Positions 1-5,296 of a stretch of 5,296 nt of DNA are shown in pieces. The position numbers and the translations under genes are program-made. Origin of the DNA: Candidatus Krumholzibacteriia bacterium (GTDB lineage Bacteria > Krumholzibacteriota > Krumholzibacteria > WVZY01 > JAKEHA01); assembly GCA_029863355.1 (NCBI GenBank), contig JAOTVO010000196.1:1-5296 (forward strand), read 5' to 3'. Positions within the stretch are counted from its first letter, which is position 1. Each line of letters begins with the position of its first letter. The notes beneath the pieces were generated by a model. That model saw only the letters and a list, made by a program, of their open reading frames with translations, was not told where the DNA came from and made no database searches.

Positions 1-2
1 CG

Positions 3-28
3 CCGGCCGGAAGCGTCGCCCCGGCCGG
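3..28. repeat. Paired CCGGCCGG palindromes
   Basis: Two identical 8-bp palindromes, CCGGCCGG, lie at 3-10 and 21-28 with 10 nt between them. Each is self-complementary, so they could also pair with each other as an 8-bp stem with a 10-nt loop. They lie just beyond the likely phhB terminator. They could add a back-up hairpin or be chance in very GC-rich DNA. No T-run is seen on the window side, and no function can be assigned. Confidence 0.4.
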
Positions 29-53
29 AGAGAAAGCCACCGCGCACGGTGGC
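27..53 (-). terminator. Likely intrinsic terminator of phhB
   Basis: Read on the minus strand, a perfect 7-bp GC-rich stem (GCCACCG / CGGTGGC, positions 53-47 and 42-36) closes on a TGCG tetraloop. It is followed at once by TTTCTCTCC (35-27). A strong stem, short loop and pyrimidine/T-rich tail is the layout of a rho-independent terminator. It starts about 28 nt after the phhB stop codon. The tail has only three consecutive T residues and is interrupted by C, so termination may be partial. Confidence 0.65.
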
Positions 54-74
54 AGCGGTTCGCGCTGAACCGCT
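54..74 (-). other. 8-bp hairpin next to the terminator
   Basis: AGCGGTTC (54-61) and GAACCGCT (67-74) form a perfect 8-bp stem with a 5-nt loop. The motif GAACCGC recurs directly at 75-81, giving two near-identical copies in tandem. The hairpin lies between the phhB stop codon and the terminator hairpin and abuts the latter. It probably structures the 3' untranslated region, protects the 3' end or assists termination. Its role is inferred from position only. Confidence 0.5.
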
Positions 75-81
75 GAACCGC

Positions 82-417
82 CTACTTCTCCGCCGTGTCC
101 GCCTTGGCCGCCAGCACGAAGTCGCTCTCGGTCAGGCCGTCGATCGCATGCGTCCAGACCTTGAGCCTCACCTTGCCCCATGTGAGGTAGATGTCGGGGT
201 GGTGTCCTTCCGCCTCGGCAATGGCACCGACGCGGTTGGTGAACGCGAGCGCGTCCACGAAGTTCGCGAACTGGTACGTCTTGGTCAGATGGTGGTCGTC
301 CTCCACCTGCCACCCGCCGCCGAGTGTGGCGAGCAGGCGGGTGCGCTCGGATGCGGGGAGTGGCGGCGTGTCGCCCCGGCATGGGACGCATTTCTTGGCT
401 GCGAGTGGGCTGGGCAT
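82..417 (-). CDS. phhB: 4a-hydroxytetrahydrobiopterin dehydratase (pterin-4a-carbinolamine dehydratase)
   Basis: The 111-aa product belongs to the PCD/DCoH family. These cytosolic enzymes dehydrate 4a-hydroxytetrahydrobiopterin so that the pterin cofactor of phenylalanine hydroxylase can be recycled. In bacteria without that pathway, family members are linked to molybdopterin or other pterin metabolism. The N-terminal KKCVPCRGDTPPL (8-20) is the usual family opening. The active-site signature is complete: EAEGHHPDIYLTW (68-80) with the His pair H72/H73 and P74, then the third conserved His H90 in WTHAIDGL, and D99. The length matches the family norm of about 95-115 aa. The ATG at 417 fits the family N-terminus, and an in-frame TAG nine bases upstream rules out extension. 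No Shine-Dalgarno sequence precedes it; the -10 element of a predicted promoter occupies that place. The gene is 81 nt past the PAAR stop and has its own promoter and terminator signals, so it is probably not part of the T6SS operon. No aromatic hydroxylase is visible to decide which pathway it serves. Confidence 0.95.
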   Translation of the reverse strand: MPSPLAAKKCVPCRGDTPPLPASERTRLLATLGGGWQVEDDHHLTKTYQFANFVDALAFTNRVGAIAEAEGHHPDIYLTWGKVRLKVWTHAIDGLTESDFVLAAKADTAEK

Positions 418-447
418 CCGGGACTATAGGGGATCGCGGGGTCCCGG
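418..447. repeat. Inverted repeat overlapping the phhB promoter
   Basis: CCGGGAC (418-424) and GTCCCGG (441-447) are perfect 7-bp inverted repeats separated by 16 nt. One arm overlaps the edge of the -35 box and the spacer. The other lies between the -10 box and the ATG and touches the last base pairs of the -10. This could be a repressor operator. It could also be a hairpin in any read-through transcript from the T6SS genes, sequestering the phhB start codon region. In GC-rich DNA a 7-bp dyad may also be chance. Confidence 0.4.
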
Positions 448-451
448 TCCA
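418..451 (-). promoter_or_regulatory. Predicted sigma70-type promoter giving a leaderless phhB mRNA
   Basis: On the minus strand TGGACC (451-446, 4 of 6 matches to TTGACA) is followed after exactly 17 nt by TATAGT (428-423, 5 of 6 matches to TATAAT). Only five bases (CCCGG) separate the -10 box from the ATG at 417, so the expected transcription start falls on or next to the A of ATG. This fits the absence of a ribosome-binding site and the in-frame TAG within TATAGT. The base sequence is seen directly. Promoter activity and leaderless initiation are inferred. Confidence 0.6.
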
Positions 452-464
452 GCAGGCGCGTGCA

Positions 465-480
465 GGGCGGACGCCCGCCC
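465..480 (-). terminator. GC hairpin downstream of the PAAR gene, possible weak terminator
   Basis: GGGCGG (465-470) and CCGCCC (475-480) form a perfect 6-bp GC stem around an ACGC tetraloop. It begins 18 nt after the PAAR stop codon and lies upstream of the predicted phhB -35 box, the expected place for the end of the T6SS operon. No T-run follows on the minus strand, so it does not meet the usual definition of an intrinsic terminator. It may instead stabilise the 3' end or assist factor-dependent termination. Confidence 0.3.
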
Positions 481-498
481 CGGCTGGCTCCCGATCGG

Positions 499-801
499 CT
501 AGCCGCCGATCAGCACCATGGGGAATCCCATCACGATGGTGCCGCCGTGCGCCGTCAGGTCGCCCACGCGCGCGGCCGGCAGGCCGCCGATCATCACGGT
601 CACCGAGCCCTTGGCGATTACGTCGGGCGGTCCCACACAGACGGCCATATCGGTCGCGCGGGCGGCCGGCATCGCGCCGATCAGCACCGTGGGACATCCG
701 GGCGGCAGGATCGGTCCGCCTGCGTGCGGGATGGGTGGGGCGCCCGGGGTGACCATCGGGCAGACGTGCATGTCGGCGATGCGGGCGGCGGGCTGTCCCA
801 T
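499..801 (-). CDS. PAAR-domain T6SS spike-tip protein
   Basis: The product is a 100-aa stand-alone PAAR protein. PAAR proteins form a small metal-bound cone that caps the VgrG trimer and sharpens the T6SS spike. Three PAAR-type repeats are visible: QPAARIAD (3-10), MPAARATD (44-51) and LPAARVGD (74-81), with alternating Gly-rich strands such as PTVLIGA and GSVTVMIGG. Candidate zinc ligands in the usual places are H12 and C14 (MHVCP), H26 (PHAGGP) and H85 (TAHGG). The protein ends at VLIGG immediately after the fold, so there is no C-terminal toxin and no N-terminal extension. The ATG at 801 is chosen because GAGGAG lies 6 nt upstream and the family N-terminus starts there. The same frame is open further upstream to 1122, but that stretch lacks PAAR features and lies within the preceding gene. 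The gene is separated from that gene by 10 nt and is the last of the T6SS unit. Confidence 0.93.
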   Translation of the reverse strand: MGQPAARIADMHVCPMVTPGAPPIPHAGGPILPPGCPTVLIGAMPAARATDMAVCVGPPDVIAKGSVTVMIGGLPAARVGDLTAHGGTIVMGFPMVLIGG

Positions 802-807
802 CGCAGT

Positions 808-813
808 CTCCTC
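808..813 (-). promoter_or_regulatory. Shine-Dalgarno of the PAAR gene, overlapping the upstream stop codon
   Basis: GAGGAG (813-808 on the minus strand) lies 6 nt before the PAAR ATG. It is interleaved with the TGA stop (814-812) of the upstream gene as TGAGGAG. This fixes the PAAR start and implies that a ribosome terminating on the upstream gene is positioned to start PAAR translation. Confidence 0.75.
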
Positions 814-1411
814 AGCGCGGCGCCGCGGGCGGCGGCGTCCACAGTTGCGTCTTCTCCGCCACCTCCAGCCCCTGCTGGAGAAACGCGCGGAACTTCTCGT
901 CGGCCTTGTCCGGCTCCTGCAACACCGACGCGAGCAGGATGCAGCCGGCGACTGCCTTGGCCGCCATGAACTCCGCGGGGGGTACGGGATCGTGCTCGGG
1001 CGGTCCCAGGCTGCCCCCGCTGAAAAAGGCGGCGAGCCCGGCGCAGCCGGCCGGCGTCGAGAACTCCACGGCTTCCGCGTGCGCCATCGCCGCGCGGCGA
1101 TTGGTGTCCGTGGGCTCGGCAATCCACGTCTTGGTGGCGTCTAGGCTCGCCGCGACGGCCGGCGCCGGCTCGTCACCCGCCGCCCGCCGGGCGCACACCC
1201 AGGCCCACCACACGCCTTCGCGTATCGGCAGGGCATGAGCGAGGAAGCGGACGGCGTCCGCAAAGTGTCCCGCTTCCATCAGGGCCGTCAGGTAGGCCTT
1301 GCCGACGACGCCCTCGGCCCGCAGCGCGAGCGCGGCGTCGCTCAACTCCGCGGCGGCGCAGAGCTCGGCCGTCGTCCGGCCGGTCTTGAGGCGTGACTCC
1401 GGTGTCTTCAT
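812..1411 (-). CDS. T6SS-associated protein resembling the DUF6931 family
   Basis: The 199-aa protein is of unknown function. I recognise it, with moderate confidence, as resembling the DUF6931 family often encoded near vgrG/PAAR genes. The main evidence is the helical core with AVRFLAHALPIREGVWWAW (53-71), whose LPxREgvWWA motif is the family hallmark as I recall it. The sequence is Ala-rich and apparently all-helical (for example 14-50, 79-115 and 144-187), acidic to neutral, and ends in a short Pro-rich tail (WTPPPAAPR). No signal peptide or membrane span is obvious, so it is probably cytoplasmic. Its ATG overlaps the vgrG stop (TGATG), and no good Shine-Dalgarno precedes it, so translation is likely coupled to vgrG. 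Its place between VgrG and PAAR suggests a helper in spike assembly or cargo loading. This is inference only: it shows no visible similarity to the DUF4123, DUF1795 or DUF2169 adaptors, and no toxin motif is visible. Confidence 0.8.
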   Translation of the reverse strand: MKTPESRLKTGRTTAELCAAAELSDAALALRAEGVVGKAYLTALMEAGHFADAVRFLAHALPIREGVWWAWVCARRAAGDEPAPAVAASLDATKTWIAEPTDTNRRAAMAHAEAVEFSTPAGCAGLAAFFSGGSLGPPEHDPVPPAEFMAAKAVAGCILLASVLQEPDKADEKFRAFLQQGLEVAEKTQLWTPPPAAPR

Positions 1412-3396
1412 CAGTTGATCATGGTGATGCCGCCGCGCATCTTCAGCATGGCATCGCCCGTCATGTTCATCATCATTCCCTTGATGTCCGTCTGGATCTG
1501 GCCCTCGACCTTCACCATCATGCCCTTAATCGTCACGCCAGTCTGATCGATCTTCAGGCTGCTCTGGCCGACCTTCAGCTCGATCCCCTGCATCGCCTCG
1601 TTTACGATCTTCCCGAGATCGGCCTTGGTGGTAACGTTGCCCATCTTCACGTTGGTCTGCTGGTTCCCCATCTTCAACGTGACGGTCTGATTGCCCATCT
1701 TCAGAGTGATCTCCTGGTTGCCGCTGTCCAGCGTCGTCGTCTGGTTGCCCATCTTGATCGTGACGGTCTGGTTGCCCTGCTCGACCGCAAGCGTGTCGTC
1801 CCCTTCCTTGACGGTGCGCTCGTCGTGGCGCTTGATGCTCGTGGTCCGATCGTGCCCGATCGTGCGCCGCTCGTCGTTCTTCGCCGTCACGACGAGGTCC
1901 TTCTCGGCGTGGACGAACAGCTCCTCGCTGCCCTTCTTGTCCTCGAAACGGATCTCGTTGAAGTTGTCTGCGCCGCCGCCCTTGGAACTGCGGGACTTCA
2001 CCCCGCTCTGGGTCTGGTTGCTCGGGAGCGCATACGGCGGGGTCTGCTCGGCGTTGTACACGCGGCCGGTGATGATCGGCCGGTCGGGGTTGCCCTCGAG
2101 GAAATCGACGATCACTTCCTGGCCGAGCCGCGGCAGCTGAATGGCGCCCCAGTTCTTGCCGGCCCAGGCGCTCGACACCCGCACCCAGCATGAGCTGTTC
2201 TCGTCCTTCTTGCCGTCGCGGTCCCAGTGGAACTGCACCTTCACGCGGCCGTGCTTGTCCACCCAGATCTCCTCGCCGGACTTCCCGACGACGACGGCCG
2301 TCTGTGATCCGCGCACCACCGGCCGGTCGGCCCGACGGGGCGGACGGTAGGGCACGCCGTGTGGCACGGCCTCGAACACGTTGCGATACTCGAAGGTCTC
2401 CCGCCCGCCCGTGGCGAAGTCGCCGCCCCGGGCCGTGTGGTGCACGGACAGGAGGTGATACGCCTGGTTTGCGTCGCTGCGGTAATGGCCGGTCAGCTCG
2501 ACCCGGTACCCGCTGCGGAAGGAGCGGCACGTGCCCGACCCGCGTACCACTTCGTACGTGGCCTCTTCCGCCTCGAGCTGAATGCGGGCCAAGCGCTCAC
2601 CGTCGTCGAGCTCCGTGTAGTCGTCGGAGTAATCGTAGATTTCCTCGTCGCCGTCTCCGCTCACCGAGCTCTCGAGGCGCAACGAGGGCTGGAGGTAATC
2701 GTAACTCCGCAGCGTCACCTTGCCCGCGTGCACGGCGTGCTCACGCTCGAGCTCGAGCACGACGTCTTCTTCCTGAAAGGTCCCGGCCATCGCCGCCGCG
2801 CGCACCTTGGCCTGTCCCGGGCAGTCCTTCACCGCGGTGGGGGCGTCGGCCAGCACCAGCGTGTGCTTGTCGTCGGCGTGCTCGAAGAAGTAGAAGATCC
2901 CCTCTTCCTCCAGCAGGCGGGACACGAAGTTGAGATCGGTCTCGCGATACTGGACGCAGTACTCCCGCTTGGGGTAGCTCTTGGTGCACCGGATCTGGAA
3001 GTCGGAATGGCCGAGCTCACGGAACACCGCTTCGACGATGTCGAGCGCCGTTTGCTCCTGGAAGATCTTGGACCGGCGCGACAGCGAGAGGAACCAGAGC
3101 CAGGGGACGATCTCTGCGCGATAGGCCGCGAACTCGCCGTCTCGACCGAGCTGCACGAATCGCCGCACCAGCCCATGAATGACCCGCTCCTCGCCGGGGG
3201 CATCGATCGTGACGGTCACGGGGCTCCGGAGCATGCGCTTGGGATCGATGTCCGCGTCCTCCGACCGGAGATCCAGCGTGAAGCCGAACGGTCGCGAGAC
3301 ACCTTCGTCTCCGGTGAACCCGCCGAGCAGCAGGACGTCGTCGCCGAGCACCGTCGTGATGCGGAGGGGTCGTTCGGCCTGGGAGTACGTCGCCAT
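1411..3396 (-). CDS. vgrG: T6SS spike protein VgrG (TssI)
   Basis: The 661-aa protein is a VgrG, the trimeric spike at the front of the T6SS Hcp tube that is fired into target cells. Domain order is as expected. A gp27-like N-terminal region covers about 1-365 and includes YRETDLNFVSRLLEEEGIFY (about 150-170), a family hallmark. The gp5-like OB fold (about 368-447) contains DKHGRVKVQFHWDR and PRLGQEVIVDFLEGNPDRPIITGRVYN. A linker (about 463-500) carries the typical RSSKGGGADNFNEIRFEDKKGSEELF block. A beta-helical stalk follows, with six 9-residue GNQ-type repeats (541-594). The last 67 residues (GIELKVGQSSLKIDQ to GGITMIN) are a conserved, Met-rich stalk tip expected to dock PAAR. No C-terminal effector domain is present. 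The ATG at 3396 has GAGG 5 nt upstream. The gene starts 14 nt after tssH and its stop overlaps the next start, so it lies within one operon. Confidence 0.97.
   Translation of the reverse strand: MATYSQAERPLRITTVLGDDVLLLGGFTGDEGVSRPFGFTLDLRSEDADIDPKRMLRSPVTVTIDAPGEERVIHGLVRRFVQLGRDGEFAAYRAEIVPWLWFLSLSRRSKIFQEQTALDIVEAVFRELGHSDFQIRCTKSYPKREYCVQYRETDLNFVSRLLEEEGIFYFFEHADDKHTLVLADAPTAVKDCPGQAKVRAAAMAGTFQEEDVVLELEREHAVHAGKVTLRSYDYLQPSLRLESSVSGDGDEEIYDYSDDYTELDDGERLARIQLEAEEATYEVVRGSGTCRSFRSGYRVELTGHYRSDANQAYHLLSVHHTARGGDFATGGRETFEYRNVFEAVPHGVPYRPPRRADRPVVRGSQTAVVVGKSGEEIWVDKHGRVKVQFHWDRDGKKDENSSCWVRVSSAWAGKNWGAIQLPRLGQEVIVDFLEGNPDRPIITGRVYNAEQTPPYALPSNQTQSGVKSRSSKGGGADNFNEIRFEDKKGSEELFVHAEKDLVVTAKNDERRTIGHDRTTSIKRHDERTVKEGDDTLAVEQGNQTVTIKMGNQTTTLDSGNQEITLKMGNQTVTLKMGNQQTNVKMGNVTTKADLGKIVNEAMQGIELKVGQSSLKIDQTGVTIKGMMVKVEGQIQTDIKGMMMNMTGDAMLKMRGGITMIN
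1615..1776 (-). repeat. Six tandem 27-bp repeats encoding the VgrG beta-helix
   Basis: The codon pair for Gly-Asn (gttgcc or a close variant on the plus strand) recurs at exactly 27-nt spacing at 1771, 1744, 1717, 1690, 1663 and 1636. The encoded units read GNQTVTIKM, GNQTTTLDS, GNQEITLKM, GNQTVTLKM, GNQQTNVKM and GNVTTKADL, VgrG residues 541-594. The fourth unit (GNQTVTLKM) differs from the first at a single residue, while the others have drifted. This is the intertwined beta-helix stalk. The unit is nine residues long, unlike the octapeptide repeat of phage T4 gp5. Confidence 0.85.
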
Positions 3397-3401
3397 GAAT
3401 G

Positions 3402-3405
3402 CCTC
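3402..3405 (-). promoter_or_regulatory. Shine-Dalgarno of vgrG
   Basis: GAGG (3405-3402 on the minus strand, within AGGCGAGG) is 5 nt before the vgrG ATG and inside the 14-nt gap after the tssH stop. It supports the ATG at 3396 as the true start and independent ribosome entry for vgrG on the shared transcript. Confidence 0.7.
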
Positions 3406-3410
3406 GCCTG

Positions 3411-5296
3411 TCAGCGCCCGGCGCGCGCCGTCGCGCCCGCCGCCGTCGCGGAATACGTGAAGGCCCCACCGTCCCCAACCGCCACGCGGACCACCCCCGG
3501 TCGCTGCCCTTCAGCGACCGCCGTGAGCAGCAGCTTGGAGAGCTCCGGGAGGACCGTGTTCGTGAGAATGTTGTCCACGTTGCGAGCGCCGCTCTCGACT
3601 TCCGTGCAGCGCTCGGCTATGGCGTCGATCATGGTCTCGTCGTACGCGAGCTCCACGCGGTGCGCGTCCCGTAACCGCGCCTCGACCTTGCCGAGCTTGA
3701 GCCGGATGATCTGCTTCAGCGCTTCGTCCCGGATCGGGAAGAAAGGAATGATCACGGTGCGACCCAGGAACGCGGGCTTGAAGATCTTGTTCAGCTCCGG
3801 CTTCAGGGCCTTCACGAGGCCGTCCTCGTTGGGCATGGTCTCCGGGTCCGCGCACAGCTTCATGAGCGTGTCGGTCCCGGCGTTCGTGGTCAACACGATG
3901 ATGGTGTTCTTGAAGTCGATCTGGCGCCCCTCGCCGTCTTCCATGACGCCCTTATCGAACACCTGGTAGAACAGCTCCATGACGTCGGGGTGGGCCTTTT
4001 CCACCTCATCGAGCAGCACCACCGAGTAGGGGCGCCGCCGCACGGCTTCGGTCAGGACGCCCCCCTCGCCGTAGCCGACGTAGCCCGGCGGTGATCCCTT
4101 GAGCGTCGAGACCGTGTGGGGCTCCTGGAACTCCGACATGTTGATCGTCGTGAGGTTCCGTTCGCCGCCATACAGCATATCCGAGAGCGCGAGCGCACTC
4201 TCCGTTTTTCCCACGCCGCTCGGGCCCACCAGCAGGAACACGCCCACCGGCTTGTTCGGGTCCTCGATGCCCGCCCGCGACGTGCGGATGCGACGGCTGA
4301 TCGCTTCCAGGGCGTGGCTTTGGCCGATCACCCGACGCCCCAGGTGCGACTCGAGGTCGAGTACGATGTTCACCTCATCGCGCAGCATCTTGCCGACCGG
4401 AATCCCGGTCCACCCCGAGATGACCTGCCCGATGAGGTTGGCATCCACGAAGACGGGGACCAGGGGCGTCTCGCCCTGGAGGCCGACGAGTTCCTCCGTG
4501 AGCCGCGTGAACTCCGTCCGTAGCGTGTCGGCGCCGGCGCCCTTCTTCGTCTTCTTGCCGTCGCCGCCGTCCACCGTCGCCTCGAGCTGCTGGCGCAGCT
4601 CGCGCACTTTGAGCACGAGGTCGCGCTCGCGCTCCCACCGTTGCTTGAGCCCTGCCAGGCGCTGCTCGGTTTCTCCACGCAGCTGCGCCAGGTGGGCCAG
4701 CCGCTCGGCATGATCGGCGCCCGTGGCGGCTTCGCGCGTGAGCACGCGGGTTTGCACGCTGACGTCGTCCAGCAGGCGGACGGCATCCTCGATCGCCGCT
4801 GGGGTCGCGTGCTGGCCGAGGGCCAGGCGCGCGCAGGCGGTGTCGAGCACGCTCACGGCCTTGTCCGGCAGCTGACGGTCGGGCAGGTAACGGTGCGAGA
4901 GCCGCACGGCCGCCTCGAGCCCATCGTCCAGAATGCGCACGCTGTGGTGTTTCTCGAGCGACGCCGCGACGCCCCGCAGCATGACGGCGCAGGGCGCCTC
5001 CGCCGGCTCCTCGACCTTGATGAGCTGGAAGCGCCGCGCCAGGGCCGGGTCCTTTTCGAAGTACTTCTTGTACTCGGACCAGGTCGTGGCCGCGATGGTG
5101 CGCAGCTCGCCGCGCGCGAGCGCCGGCTTCAGCAGGTTGGCTGCGTCCCCCTGACCGGCTGCGCCGCCGGCGCCGATCATCGTGTGCGCCTCGTCGATGA
5201 AGAGGATGATCGGGATGGGGGACGACGCCACTTCCTGGATCAGGCCCTTGAGCCGGTTCTCGAACTCGCCCTTGACCCCGGCGCCGGCCTGGAGCA
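3411..5296 (-). CDS. tssH: T6SS sheath-disassembly AAA+ ATPase ClpV (TssH), 5'-truncated by the window
   Basis: The frame is open to the window edge and gives 627 residues. The family is usually about 850-900 aa, so the N-domain and the first Walker A lie outside. ClpV is a hexameric, two-ring unfoldase that extracts VipB/TssC from contracted sheaths so they can be reused. Counting from the first full codon, visible parts are: the end of D1 with [17 protein letters not shown] and Walker B ILFIDEAH (30-37); an Arg-rich D1 segment ALARRFQ; a charged helical middle domain with a Lys-rich stretch (KKTKKG); and D2 with Walker A GPSGVGKT (about 357-364), SEFQE, pore loop GYVGYGEGG (about 404-412), Walker [12 protein letters not shown] (about 424-434), arginine finger in FLGR (about R512) and sensor-2 [14 protein letters not shown] and GARNVDN favour ClpV over ClpB or ClpA. 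All nucleotide-binding residues in view are intact. The GTG at 5231 is internal, since the preceding 21 codons also encode conserved ClpV sequence. The gene ends 14 nt before vgrG. Confidence 0.97.
   Translation of the reverse strand, partial: LQAGAGVKGEFENRLKGLIQEVASSPIPIILFIDEAHTMIGAGGAAGQGDAANLLKPALARGELRTIAATTWSEYKKYFEKDPALARRFQLIKVEEPAEAPCAVMLRGVAASLEKHHSVRILDDGLEAAVRLSHRYLPDRQLPDKAVSVLDTACARLALGQHATPAAIEDAVRLLDDVSVQTRVLTREAATGADHAERLAHLAQLRGETEQRLAGLKQRWERERDLVLKVRELRQQLEATVDGGDGKKTKKGAGADTLRTEFTRLTEELVGLQGETPLVPVFVDANLIGQVISGWTGIPVGKMLRDEVNIVLDLESHLGRRVIGQSHALEAISRRIRTSRAGIEDPNKPVGVFLLVGPSGVGKTESALALSDMLYGGERNLTTINMSEFQEPHTVSTLKGSPPGYVGYGEGGVLTEAVRRRPYSVVLLDEVEKAHPDVMELFYQVFDKGVMEDGEGRQIDFKNTIIVLTTNAGTDTLMKLCADPETMPNEDGLVKALKPELNKIFKPAFLGRTVIIPFFPIRDEALKQIIRLKLGKVEARLRDAHRVELAYDETMIDAIAERCTEVESGARNVDNILTNTVLPELSKLLLTAVAEGQRPGVVRVAVGDGGAFTYSATAAGATARAGR

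Noticed and set aside
499..1122. A longer 207-codon version of the PAAR gene starting at 1122
   Set aside because: The extra N-terminal part is Arg/Ser/Pro-rich shadow sequence overlapping the conserved DUF6931-like gene. The ATG at 801 has an excellent Shine-Dalgarno and the normal PAAR N-terminus.
1393..2193. A 266-codon plus-strand open frame rich in His, Leu and Asp, antisense to the vgrG 3' half
   Set aside because: Its apparent repeats (LVAHL, LDRD) simply mirror the 27-bp stalk repeats of vgrG. No ribosome site or family similarity is visible.
1526..2530. A 334-codon minus-strand frame overlapping vgrG
   Set aside because: It is an Arg/Gly/Pro-rich out-of-frame shadow of vgrG with the period-9 pattern carried over. 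vgrG is intact, so no frameshift or programmed recoding is needed.
2359..3969. A 536-codon open frame on the plus strand, antisense to vgrG and tssH
   Set aside because: It spans the junction of two well-conserved minus-strand genes, shows no recognisable protein motif, and is explained by the strong GC bias at third codon positions of the real genes.
4540..4575. The Lys-rich KKTKKG stretch in the ClpV middle domain as a possible insertion or degradation signal
   Set aside because: The ClpV middle-domain linker varies in length and composition, the frame is intact, and the surrounding coiled-coil sequence is normal.
3411..5231. tssH starting at the GTG at 5231
   Set aside because: The 21 codons before it up to the window edge encode conserved ClpV sequence ([13 protein letters not shown]), so this GTG is an internal valine.

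Overview
The window is high-GC DNA with every gene on the minus strand. It holds the 3' part of a type VI secretion system (T6SS) cluster followed by an unrelated metabolic gene. In the direction of transcription (high to low coordinates) the order is: tssH/clpV (the ATPase that recycles the sheath, 5' end cut off by the window edge), vgrG/tssI (spike), a roughly 200-aa protein that resembles the T6SS-associated DUF6931 family, a compact PAAR spike-tip protein, and then a pterin-4a-carbinolamine dehydratase (phhB-like). The strong GC bias creates many long antisense shadow ORFs. The GC content, the codon use and the VgrG/PAAR types suit a GC-rich proteobacterium or a phylum such as Acidobacteriota or Gemmatimonadota. 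I cannot place the organism more precisely from this sequence.

Positions 5296-499 look like one tightly packed transcription unit. tssH ends 14 nt before vgrG, which has a GAGG ribosome site in that gap. The vgrG stop overlaps the start of the DUF6931-like gene (TGATG). That gene's stop codon is embedded in the Shine-Dalgarno sequence (TGAGGAG) of the PAAR gene. Together these genes encode the puncturing tip (VgrG trimer plus PAAR cone) and the sheath-disassembly motor. Neither VgrG nor PAAR carries a C-terminal toxin domain, so cargo must be encoded elsewhere or carried non-covalently. The DUF6931-like protein sits where adaptors or chaperones usually lie.

Positions 498-1 appear to be a self-contained single-gene unit. 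A sigma70-like promoter (TGGACC, 17-nt spacer, TATAGT) lies so close to the phhB ATG that the predicted transcript starts at or within a base of the A of ATG, giving a leaderless mRNA. An in-frame TAG lies inside the -10 region, so the ORF cannot extend upstream. After the gene come an 8-bp hairpin and then a 7-bp GC-rich hairpin with a TTTCTCT tail, which looks like an intrinsic terminator.

I found no CRISPR array, tRNA, rRNA, insertion sequence or clearly new system. The points most worth checking are the leaderless phhB unit, the DUF6931-like protein between vgrG and PAAR, and the 9-residue repeat array in the VgrG stalk.
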